Below, one piece after another: positions 1-5,330 of a DNA stretch of 5,330 bases. Within the stretch, counting starts at the first letter, position 1; each line of letters begins with the position of its first letter. Under the pieces are notes generated by a model. It had not been told where the DNA came from. It ran no database searches and was given only the letters and a program-made list of their open reading frames with translations. Where the stretch lies: NCBI GenBank assembly GCA_947372575.1, contig CANBUF010000168.1, positions 1 to 5,330 on the forward strand, written 5' to 3'. The position numbers and the translations under genes are program-made. The DNA comes from Alcaligenaceae bacterium. Its GTDB lineage: Bacteria; Pseudomonadota; Gammaproteobacteria; Burkholderiales; Burkholderiaceae.

Positions 1-6
1 TGATAA

Positions 7-690
7 ATGAGAATCAAGAACATGTTCAAAGAAAACAATCCACATTCACTTGATGTTCTATTCGAAAACAATCTGCAATGGGTCAAGTCTGTCACAGACA
101 GCGATCCGGATTTTTTCAAACGGCTCGCGAATCAGCAATCACCCGAGTACTTGTGGATTGGCTGCTCGGATTCCCGCGTACCGGCCAACCAGATCACGGG
201 GCTCGCGCCAGGCGAGGTATTCGTGCACCGCAACATTGCCAATGTGGTTGTGCATACGGACATGAACGCTTTGTCGGTTATTCAATTCGCCATTGATCAG
301 CTCAAGGTCAAGCACATCATTGTGGTTGGACACTACGGCTGCGCCGGCGTGCGCGCGGCAGTCGAAAACGTCCGTGTCGGACTCGCTGACAACTGGATTC
401 GACATGTCAAGGATGTCAATGAATTACATGGCAGCTATCTGGGACGTGTCCTGAACATGAGCGAACGCGTCGATCGACTCTGTGAACTGAACGTGATAGA
501 ACAGGTCATTAATGTCTGCCGGACATCGAGCGTAGAGGACGCCTGGTCACGGGGCCAGCCATTGACCGTTCACGGCTGGGTCTATGGCGTGCACGACGGT
601 ATTGCTCGGGACATGGGCATCAGCATCGCCAATGCCGCAGAGCTTGCGGATCGCTACAAAACGGTCATCTCAAAGAGATTTTCTGTCTAA
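7..690 (+). CDS. can: beta-class (type II) carbonic anhydrase, Can-like
   Basis: The product should interconvert CO2 and bicarbonate in the cytoplasm, supplying bicarbonate to carboxylases. The 227-residue protein has the zinc ligands of the family: Cys53 and the Asp55/Arg57 dyad in GCSDSR, then His109 and Cys112 in GHYGCAG. Further Can hallmarks are PGEVFVHRN (68-76), CELNVIEQV (159-167) and HGWVYGVHDG (189-198). Length is close to E. coli Can (about 220 aa), with a slightly longer N-terminus. Stops TGA and TAA lie directly before the ATG at 7, so no start further upstream is possible in this frame; Met6 (position 22) is an alternative and neither has a clear ribosome site in view. Trp50, Arg75 and Tyr193 match the non-catalytic bicarbonate site of type II enzymes. 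It is convergent with the next gene, so not in an operon with it. Identification is very secure. Confidence 0.96.
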   Translation: MRIKNMFKENNPHSLDVLFENNLQWVKSVTDSDPDFFKRLANQQSPEYLWIGCSDSRVPANQITGLAPGEVFVHRNIANVVVHTDMNALSVIQFAIDQLKVKHIIVVGHYGCAGVRAAVENVRVGLADNWIRHVKDVNELHGSYLGRVLNMSERVDRLCELNVIEQVINVCRTSSVEDAWSRGQPLTVHGWVYGVHDGIARDMGISIANAAELADRYKTVISKRFSV

Positions 691-712
691 ACTCGGCCAG
701 TAACGGCTTGAT

Positions 713-2125
713 TCACGCCGCGCGTAACGACTCCCGCGGGACCAACCCACCAATGAGCATGCCCACCACACTCGCACAGAGGCCAGCGAGCTGGGGTGGC
801 ATGATCCCCGTCGGCGCGAGAATCTCGCAGCTGATCCAGGTTGCCAGTCCAAATAACGCCGCTAGCAAGCCGCCCATTGAGTTTGCCCGCTTCCAGTAGA
901 CCCCAAAGGCCAATGGAACAAAAGCCGACACCAATGTGACCTTATAAGCACTCTCGACCATTTTAAAAATCGACAGGTCTGAATTAATCGCGAAAAAAGT
1001 TACGATCACGGTGAAGCACAGGACCGTCACACGCATCACACGCAAGAGTTGCTTGTCCGTCAGGTGTTTGTACATCCCCCGCACGATGTTCTCGGCAAAA
1101 GTCACCGAAGGCGCGAGTAAGGTCGCGCTCGCACAGCTTTTGATCGCGGACAACAGGGCTCCAAAAAACATGATCTGCGCAAACATCGGCGCATGACCCA
1201 TGATGAGCTTTGGCAGAATCATCTGTGCATCCGTCTCAAGATATTGCTCAATCAGCCCTGGGTTGATCAAACTGGCCGAGTAGGCGAGATACAAAGGAAT
1301 AAAGGCAAAAAAGAAATACAGCACGCCACCAATGATCGAGGCGCGCACAGCCGTCTTGACGTTCTTAGAGGAGGTGATGCGTTGAAATACATCCTGCTGG
1401 GGAATCGAGCCCAGCATCATGGTCACCAATGCTGCGATAAAGCCCAGAATCGCGGTCAGATTGGCTTCGGGCCAAAAATGCAGCTTGCCGGCGGCGGATG
1501 CATGCTCGATGACCACCCCCACCCCACCCGTCTGCATGGTCATTTCGCCGCCTATATACAACATCCCGACCACAATGATGATCATCTGGATGAAGTCAGT
1601 GATAGCAATCGACCACATTCCGCCGAACAAGGTGTAGACCAGCACACTTGCCGCGCCGATCATCATCCCGGCGGTCTGGGAAATACTGCCATCGGACACA
1701 ACATTGAAGACCAGTCCGATGGCCTTCATCTGGGCGGCAACCCACCCTAAGTAAGATACAACAATGCACAAGGTAATCAGGATTTCGACTGTCCGGCCGT
1801 ATTTTTCACGGAAAAAGTCACCAATCGTAAGCATTTTCCGGTTGTACAGATGCTTGGCAAAAAAGATACCGACCAGAATTAGACAAAGTGACGAGCCAAA
1901 CGGGTCTGAAACAATCCCTCCTAACCCATCCTTTAAAAAGGTGGCCGGAATCCCAAGGACGGTCTCCGAACCAAACCAGGTTGCAAAGACGGTTGCGGTC
2001 ACAATCGGCAGGGGTAAGCTGTGTCCAGCCGCCGCAAAATCAGCTGTGTTTTTGACCCGCATGGCCGCCCAGAGACCGATGCCAACCGAGACGATCCAGT
2101 ACACAATGACAAAGCCCAGCAGCAT
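713..2125 (-). CDS. sodium:solute symporter (SSS/SSF) family permease
   Basis: This is a 470-residue inner-membrane secondary transporter of the LeuT fold, likely coupling Na+ (or H+) to uptake of a small solute that I cannot name. I count about 13 hydrophobic segments, from residues 3-21 to about 443-463, as in PutP. Family motifs: ATWFGSETVLG (48-58, the unwound first core helix), DFFREKYGR (103-111), GGMWSIAITDFIQ (168-180, with the conserved T-D-x-x-Q) and LLSAIKSCASATLLAPS (324-340, the helix that forms the Na2 site). In that last motif Lys329 and Cys331 are unusual (see findings). The ATWFG motif faintly recalls choline transporters, but that is too weak to assign a substrate. The start is backed by an AAAGG site 7 nt upstream and a TATAAT box. 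It is divergent from the EamA permease and convergent with can, so probably transcribed alone. No terminator with a T-run is visible after its stop. Confidence 0.92.
   Translation of the reverse strand: MLLGFVIVYWIVSVGIGLWAAMRVKNTADFAAAGHSLPLPIVTATVFATWFGSETVLGIPATFLKDGLGGIVSDPFGSSLCLILVGIFFAKHLYNRKMLTIGDFFREKYGRTVEILITLCIVVSYLGWVAAQMKAIGLVFNVVSDGSISQTAGMMIGAASVLVYTLFGGMWSIAITDFIQMIIIVVGMLYIGGEMTMQTGGVGVVIEHASAAGKLHFWPEANLTAILGFIAALVTMMLGSIPQQDVFQRITSSKNVKTAVRASIIGGVLYFFFAFIPLYLAYSASLINPGLIEQYLETDAQMILPKLIMGHAPMFAQIMFFGALLSAIKSCASATLLAPSVTFAENIVRGMYKHLTDKQLLRVMRVTVLCFTVIVTFFAINSDLSIFKMVESAYKVTLVSAFVPLAFGVYWKRANSMGGLLAALFGLATWISCEILAPTGIMPPQLAGLCASVVGMLIGGLVPRESLRAA
1509..1543 (-). other. G-rich run flanked by a 7-bp inverted repeat inside the symporter gene
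   Basis: On the coding (minus) strand four G-tracts of 3, 4, 5 and 2 bases are separated by single T residues (complement of 1513-1529). ATGACCA (1509-1515) and TGGTCAT (1537-1543) bracket this run. The codons specify the periplasmic- or loop-type stretch around QTGGVGVV (residues 198-205). A stable three-tier quadruplex would need a fourth GGG, so only a two-tier or bulged form, or a plain hairpin, is likely. Confidence 0.3.
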
Positions 2126-2132
2126 GGCCTAA

Positions 2133-2137
2133 CCTTT
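2133..2137 (-). promoter_or_regulatory. ribosome binding site of the SSS symporter
   Basis: On the minus strand AAAGG stands 7 nt before the ATG at 2125-2123. It is a fair Shine-Dalgarno match at good spacing and supports that start codon. Confidence 0.6.
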
Positions 2138-2156
2138 AATCAAAAATATTTCTCAA

Positions 2157-2162
2157 ATTATA
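2157..2162 (-). promoter_or_regulatory. candidate -10 box (TATAAT) of the SSS symporter
   Basis: The minus strand carries a perfect TATAAT about 31 bp upstream of the symporter ATG, which would give a short leader of roughly 25 nt. No good TTGACA-like element lies 16-18 bp upstream (the sequence there is near AGCGAA), so the promoter may be activator dependent or the match may be chance in a locally A/T-rich stretch. Confidence 0.35.
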
Positions 2163-2194
2163 GGGTTTTATCTAGGCTATTCGCTGGCATTACA

Positions 2195-2219
2195 CTGCAG
2201 ACTTTGTGCAGAATGTGCA
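2195..2219. repeat. small dyad and TGTGCA direct repeat in the divergent control region
   Basis: CTGCA (2195-2199) and TGCAG (2207-2211) form a 5-bp dyad around a 7-nt centre, and TGTGCA occurs twice at 9-bp step (2205-2210 and 2214-2219). They lie between the divergent symporter and EamA genes, where an operator would be expected. The matches are short and could be chance. I see no convincing -35/-10 pair for the EamA gene in this 138-bp region. Confidence 0.2.
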
Positions 2220-2263
2220 TCGGGGCGAGTTGGCACCGAGAGCCCCTGCTTACGTTTGGCAAT

Positions 2264-3142
2264 ATGAAATCATCGATCTGGTTTGCACCCATTTTTATCC
2301 TGATCTGGAGCACAGGCTTCATCATCGCCCGGTATGGCATGCCATATTCCGAACCGATGACATTTCTGTTTTTCAGGTTCACCGGCGTCGTACTCTGCAT
2401 GATGCCTGTGGTGCTCTGGTTCAAACCCAAATGGCCCTGCGGCACACAAGCCCTGCATATTGCGCTCTCAGGCGCATTATTTCAGTTTGGCTATCTGGGT
2501 GGCGTCTGGGCTGCAGTCAAGCAAGGCATGCCAGCAGGTCTGGCCGCGCTCATCGTCGGTCTGCAACCCATTCTCACGGCCCTGCTCGCCTCACTAGTCT
2601 GCGAACGTGTGACCATGCGCCAGTGGTTTGGGCTAGGGCTTGGCTTGCTTGGCGTGGCGCTCGTGCTGTTTGCCAAAATCCACGTCGAAGGATTGACCTG
2701 GCTCTGTATTGCCTTTGCGTTTGGGGGCATGATTTCCATCACCCTAGGCACACTCTATCAAAAACGCTATTGCCCCAGCTTTGACTTGCGCACGGGCTCC
2801 ATGATCCAGTTTTCCACCAGCGCAGTGCTATGCCTGGTGATGATGTTTATCTTTGAAACCCGTGAAATTCAATGGACGGCACCGATGATCGGCGCGATGT
2901 TGTGGGGCATTCTCCCTATTTCGATTGGCGCTATGAGCCTGTGGTTTTTATTGTTGCGCCGGGGTGACGCCACAAAAGTCAGCAGCATGATGTATTTGAC
3001 GCCGCCAACAACGGCGCTCATGGCTTGGGTCTTATTTAACGAATCGCTCACTATATTGATTCTGCTTGGAACGCTCATTACGATGCTAGGTGTAGTGATC
3101 GTCAATCAGCGCACACTTCCATCGTTGCTCAGGCGTCGTTGA
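2264..3142 (+). CDS. EamA-domain DMT superfamily permease
   Basis: This is a 292-residue drug/metabolite transporter with the usual ten helices as two EamA repeats, about residues 4-137 and 147-281. Family landmarks are the N-terminal IWSTGFIIARYG (14-25), GLAALIVGLQPILTALLAS (92-110) closing the first repeat, and YLTPPTTALMAWVLFNE (244-260) with its Pro pair and Glu in the second repeat, followed by a basic C-terminal tail ending in RRR. Relatives export amino acids, metabolites or drugs, or import nucleoside-like solutes; the substrate cannot be read from sequence. The frame is open for 243 nt upstream (from 2021), but that part is antisense to the symporter start and has no membrane-protein character, so the ATG at 2264 is chosen because homologues begin just before this first helix. 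There is no clear Shine-Dalgarno site before it. A 176-bp gap separates it from yhhQ. Confidence 0.9.
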   Translation: MKSSIWFAPIFILIWSTGFIIARYGMPYSEPMTFLFFRFTGVVLCMMPVVLWFKPKWPCGTQALHIALSGALFQFGYLGGVWAAVKQGMPAGLAALIVGLQPILTALLASLVCERVTMRQWFGLGLGLLGVALVLFAKIHVEGLTWLCIAFAFGGMISITLGTLYQKRYCPSFDLRTGSMIQFSTSAVLCLVMMFIFETREIQWTAPMIGAMLWGILPISIGAMSLWFLLLRRGDATKVSSMMYLTPPTTALMAWVLFNESLTILILLGTLITMLGVVIVNQRTLPSLLRRR

Positions 3143-3251
3143 GCCACGCGGGTGTGGTGCGATGGCTAGTCAGTTCCATTGAGTAGCGGCGAGACAGCGC
3201 GCCAACAGCACCCCGCGATACTAAATATCTTGCTCGTCCTCGAGGGTACTT

Positions 3252-3280
3252 GTTACAGTCTGGTAACACTGCGTTACAGT
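3252..3280 (+). promoter_or_regulatory. possible yhhQ promoter embedded in the repeat array
   Basis: GTTACA (3252-3257) and TACAGT (3275-3280) each match 4 of 6 bases of the sigma-70 -35 and -10 boxes and are 17 bp apart. Transcription would start near 3287, about 32 nt before the ATG. If correct, a protein bound to the tandem boxes would cover the promoter core and act as a repressor. The elements are weak, and a TTGTTA at 3250 with longer spacing is an alternative -35. Confidence 0.25.
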
Positions 3281-3293
3281 TCAGACACACTGC
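3252..3293 (+). repeat. 21-bp tandem duplication with GTWACA boxes, operator-like, upstream of yhhQ
   Basis: Positions 3252-3272 and 3273-3293 are adjacent 21-bp units that agree at 16 of 21 positions: both begin GTTACAGT and end with CACACTGC or AACACTGC. Inside them sit GTTACA (3252), GTAACA (3263), GTTACA (3273) and a degenerate GACACA (3284), at steps of 11, 10 and 11 bp, so on one helix face. Because the boxes are nearly self-complementary, TGTTAC (3251-3256) and GTAACA (3263-3268) also form a perfect dyad with a 6-bp centre. The array ends 25 bp before the yhhQ ATG. Tandem boxes one turn apart are typical of winged-helix response regulators, but the binding protein is not known. Confidence 0.6.
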
Positions 3294-3318
3294 AGTTCAT
3301 CCTTTGCGACCAGACACC

Positions 3319-4047
3319 ATGCCACAGACTGCCAACGTCCCAAGCTCGCCGCGCAAATACCGCTATTACGATCTGCTTGTCGCGGCGTTTATCACCGTAT
3401 TACTCTGCTCCAATCTGATTGGAGCAGGCAAGGCCGCCCAGGTGAACTTGCCGTTTTTTGGGCCTGTTGTCTTTGGTGCCGGGGTGCTGTTCTTTCCCAT
3501 CTCCTATCTATTTGGTGACATCCTGACAGAGGTCTACGGCTATGCACATGACCGACGGGCCGTATGGTGTGGCTTTGGCGCTTTGCTGTTCGCGGCAATT
3601 ATGTCTCTGGTCGTAGTCAATCTGCCTACCGCGCCGGGTGAATACAACACCCATCTGCAAGAAGGACTTGAATCCGTGTATGGCAATACCTGGCGCATCA
3701 TTGCAGGCTCGATCATTGCGTTCTGGTGCGGCAGTCTGGTCAATAGTTTTGTACTGGCCAAGCTTAAAATCCTGACCAATGGCAAGCACCTCTGGACACG
3801 TACGATCGGTTCGACAGCAGTCGGCGAGGTGGTGGACTCGTCGCTGTTTTATTTCCTCGCGTTCTATGCGATCTGGCCAACCAACCAGATTATTGCCGTG
3901 ACGATTTCACAATATTTTTTGAAAACAGGCTGGGAGGTCTTAGCGACCCCCCTGACCTATCGTATCGTGGCCGTACTCAAGCGCCGTGAAAACGAAGACT
4001 ACTTTGATCGCAAAACGAATTTTTCACCGTTTAAGCTCAAGGTTTAA
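3319..4047 (+). CDS. yhhQ: queuosine precursor transporter (YhhQ/VUT family)
   Basis: This is a 242-residue inner-membrane protein of the YhhQ (DUF165/VUT, QPTR) family. E. coli YhhQ imports preQ0 and preQ1, the 7-deazaguanine precursors of queuosine in tRNA. Hydrophobic helices span about residues 18-36, 47-66, 83-100, 127-148, 172-186 and 189-217. Diagnostic motifs are SNLIGAGK (31-38), FPISYLFGDILTEVYGY (59-75) and RTIGSTAVGEVVDS (161-174). The frame is open from 3250, but the upstream 23 codons read through the repeat array, and MPQTAN at 3319 gives the normal family length; no good Shine-Dalgarno site precedes it. No preQ1 riboswitch signature is visible upstream; the tandem array at 3252-3293 is the likelier control site. 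Its last 11 bp overlap the convergent peptidase gene. No queuosine biosynthesis gene is in the window, so salvage versus synthesis cannot be judged. Confidence 0.93.
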   Translation: MPQTANVPSSPRKYRYYDLLVAAFITVLLCSNLIGAGKAAQVNLPFFGPVVFGAGVLFFPISYLFGDILTEVYGYAHDRRAVWCGFGALLFAAIMSLVVVNLPTAPGEYNTHLQEGLESVYGNTWRIIAGSIIAFWCGSLVNSFVLAKLKILTNGKHLWTRTIGSTAVGEVVDSSLFYFLAFYAIWPTNQIIAVTISQYFLKTGWEVLATPLTYRIVAVLKRRENEDYFDRKTNFSPFKLKV

Positions 4048-5272
4048 ATGTCTGGATCAGCCTCGTTGTAATGTACAAACGAGGCTGAATCGAAGAAATC
4101 AGCACATATTCTGCATCATCAGAGTGCGCACCAAAACCTTGTAATCCAAAACTTTCAAGCACAGCCCCTTTCGAATGCAAAGAGGCATACGCTGCATCGG
4201 TCCCACCACCTGTCGCCGCATCCAGCACGCTCAGCTTCCATTGAATCTCTCCCGCGAGCGCCTGCACTTGGCTGGCTGCAGCGCGCCCCTTGTCCGTAGG
4301 CGTGAGCGGTGGACGGCCCACGACGAGCTCGATACTGACTTCGGTATCCGGAATCAGTTTGTTTTTGATTTTTTCCTGCAAGGTTTTTTCGAGTGCGTCA
4401 AAATCGCTCATCCTCTCGGCACGCACATCCGCCGTTGCATGCGCTTGTGAAGGAATCATATTCGGCACAGTGCCGGCATTGGCGAGCGTCCAGTTCATTT
4501 TCAAACCATGTGCAGGATCGGACAAATCACGCATTTGCAGAATCTGATGGGACATTTCGTAGAGGGCATTGCGTCCCTGCTCAGGGCTTGCGCCCGAATG
4601 TGAGGCACGGCCTTTCACCTTCAGACTGACGCGCGCGATACTCGAAGTCGCCAATCTGACATAGTCACCTTTGACACTGCTGCCTTCAAAGGAAATAACC
4701 AAATCACTTTGCTCGCCTAATTGCGTAATGCGGTCGCGCGAACCAGGAGAACCGATTTCCTCATCGCCATTGATCAGCACCGTCAGTTCGCCAAAGCTAT
4801 CAATTTTCAGGGCCTGGATCATTGCAAGGGTGTTGAGAATCATCGCCACGCCAGCCTTGTCATCGGCGATCCCCAAACCAAAGGCTTTGTCACCCTCCAC
4901 CCTAAAAGGTTGTCGTGCCAGGTCACCACGCTGATAGACCGTATCCATATGCGCAATCATTGCGATTTTTGATTGGCCTTTGCCTTTGATCTTGACTTGC
5001 ACCATCGAGCCGGTTTTGCCCGCTGGAGTCGGAGCAATCACTTCTGGCGTCAGTCCCATGGCCTGGAGTTCGGTTTCAATCAGGTGGCGAATGTTGGTCA
5101 GACCCTCCAGATCACGGCTGCCCGACTCGATCGCGACGAGTTTTTGGAGCGTTTGCATCGCCTGGGGGACCTGTTGGAGAGAAAGCTGGCGAATCGCTGC
5201 AATGTCATTACTTTGTGCGCTTGCTGCACCAAAATAAACGGTCAACGCAATAACCCAAACATATCGCAACAT
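4037..5272 (-). CDS. periplasmic M20 zinc metallopeptidase, carboxypeptidase G2 (glutamate carboxypeptidase) type
   Basis: This 411-residue exopeptidase probably removes C-terminal glutamate or similar residues from peptides or folate-type conjugates outside the cytoplasm. Residues 1-19 form a signal peptide (LRY, hydrophobic core, AASA before Gln20). The di-zinc set of Pseudomonas CPG2 is complete: His108 (AHMDT), bridging Asp137 (GIADDKAG), catalytic Glu171 and ligand Glu172 (NGDEEIGS), Glu196 (FEGS) and His383 (GAHSDDAEY). The dimerisation domain (about 210-325) holds His225 (ASHSG), Asn271 and Arg284, matching CPG2 H229, N275 and R288; GGGTDAA (355-361) is also kept. Length matches CPG2 (415 aa). 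The start is supported by an AAAGGA site 7 nt upstream and the signal peptide. One specificity-pocket position differs (see findings), so substrate remains open; succinyl-diaminopimelate- or ArgE-type enzymes are less likely because those are cytoplasmic. It is convergent with yhhQ. Confidence 0.92.
   Translation of the reverse strand: MLRYVWVIALTVYFGAASAQSNDIAAIRQLSLQQVPQAMQTLQKLVAIESGSRDLEGLTNIRHLIETELQAMGLTPEVIAPTPAGKTGSMVQVKIKGKGQSKIAMIAHMDTVYQRGDLARQPFRVEGDKAFGLGIADDKAGVAMILNTLAMIQALKIDSFGELTVLINGDEEIGSPGSRDRITQLGEQSDLVISFEGSSVKGDYVRLATSSIARVSLKVKGRASHSGASPEQGRNALYEMSHQILQMRDLSDPAHGLKMNWTLANAGTVPNMIPSQAHATADVRAERMSDFDALEKTLQEKIKNKLIPDTEVSIELVVGRPPLTPTDKGRAAASQVQALAGEIQWKLSVLDAATGGGTDAAYASLHSKGAVLESFGLQGFGAHSDDAEYVLISSIQPRLYITTRLIQTFKP
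4057..4088. terminator. strong hairpin at the convergent yhhQ/peptidase 3' ends
   Basis: TCAGCCTCGTT (4057-4067) is perfectly complementary to AACGAGGCTGA (4078-4088). Three more pairs (4068-4070 with 4074-4076) form if A4077 bulges, leaving a three-base loop. It starts 9 nt after the yhhQ stop and 17 nt inside the peptidase stop, where it encodes the peptidase C-terminal residues around 396-406. No T-run follows on either strand, so it is not a canonical intrinsic terminator. It may instead stabilise or define the 3' end of the yhhQ transcript, or limit read-through between the two genes. Confidence 0.5.
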
Positions 5273-5279
5273 GGCCCAA

Positions 5280-5285
5280 TCCTTT
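5280..5285 (-). promoter_or_regulatory. ribosome binding site of the M20 peptidase
   Basis: The minus strand reads AAAGGA 7 nt before the ATG at 5272. It is a good Shine-Dalgarno match and agrees with the signal peptide in fixing this start. Upstream, a TAATAT near 5294-5299 could be a -10 box, but no -35 partner is seen before the window ends. Confidence 0.65.
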
Positions 5286-5330
5286 TGAATTTTGAATATT
5301 AAGAGGTAATCTAACCCATTCTTCCAGCAA

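Noticed and set aside
703..720. Terminator between can and the symporter (CGGC/GCCG arms)
   Set aside because: Arms are only 4 bp around a 9-nt centre with no T-run on either strand, so this is too weak to call.
732..741. 10-bp palindrome TCCCGCGGGA near the symporter 3' end
   Set aside because: It lies within coding sequence, is short, has no loop and no repeat elsewhere in view; likely chance.
1193..1750. A 185-codon open frame on the + strand
   Set aside because: It is antisense to the symporter, rich in His, Asp and Gln with no domain or membrane pattern, and lacks a ribosome site. The minus-strand frame is a clear SSS protein.
1..2125. can and the neighbouring symporter as a bicarbonate uptake pair
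   Set aside because: They are convergent, not co-transcribed, and the permease is SSS type rather than a known bicarbonate transporter family such as SbtA or BicA.
2021..2263. N-terminal extension of 81 codons for the EamA permease
   Set aside because: It runs antisense through the symporter start and the divergent promoter region and has no helix; family members start at the MKSSIW-type first helix.
3250..3318. Upstream start for yhhQ (23 extra codons)
   Set aside because: These codons are the repeat array and are not found in the family; the start at 3319 gives normal length.
3143..3318. preQ1 riboswitch upstream of the queuosine transporter
   Set aside because: I looked for the short stem followed by an A-rich tail with an AACTAA-like end and did not see it; the region is not A-rich near the ATG.
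3179..3418. 79-codon open frame across the yhhQ start
   Set aside because: It overlaps the yhhQ coding sequence in another frame and has no recognisable features.
5283..5296. Tandem TTTTGAA repeat in the peptidase leader
   Set aside because: Two copies of a 7-bp A/T-rich word in a short leader are likely chance.

Overview
This is an ordinary chromosomal stretch of a proteobacterium. It is densely packed with five complete protein genes, has no RNA gene, mobile element or CRISPR array that I can see, and about half its bases look G+C. A gamma-type Can carbonic anhydrase, a CPG2-like periplasmic M20 peptidase and a YhhQ-type queuosine-precursor transporter are all common in beta- and gammaproteobacteria. 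My best guess is a betaproteobacterium (Burkholderiales-like), with low to moderate confidence because no taxonomic marker is present.

Layout, left to right: (1) a beta-class carbonic anhydrase (can, + strand, 7-690); (2) a sodium:solute symporter family permease (- strand, 713-2125), convergent with can across 22 bp; (3) a 138-bp divergent control region (2126-2263); (4) a 10-helix EamA/DMT permease (+ strand, 2264-3142); (5) a 176-bp gap (3143-3318) holding a 21-bp tandem duplication built of GTWACA boxes at 10-11 bp steps; (6) the queuosine-precursor transporter yhhQ (+ strand, 3319-4047); (7) a secreted M20 metallopeptidase of the carboxypeptidase G2 type (- strand, 4037-5272), whose 3' end overlaps that of yhhQ by 11 bp with a strong hairpin at the junction. 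The last 58 bp are the peptidase leader. No gene-free stretch exceeds 300 bp.

The genes are mostly single transcription units in alternating orientations, so I see no operon and no multi-gene system. They share a housekeeping theme: CO2/bicarbonate supply, solute uptake or export, salvage of the tRNA-queuosine precursor, and periplasmic release of C-terminal glutamate or related residues.

I did not find a new biological system. The most worthwhile signals are the tandem operator-like array before yhhQ, a Lys/Cys alteration at the expected Na2 site of the symporter, and the hairpin shared by the convergent yhhQ and peptidase tails.
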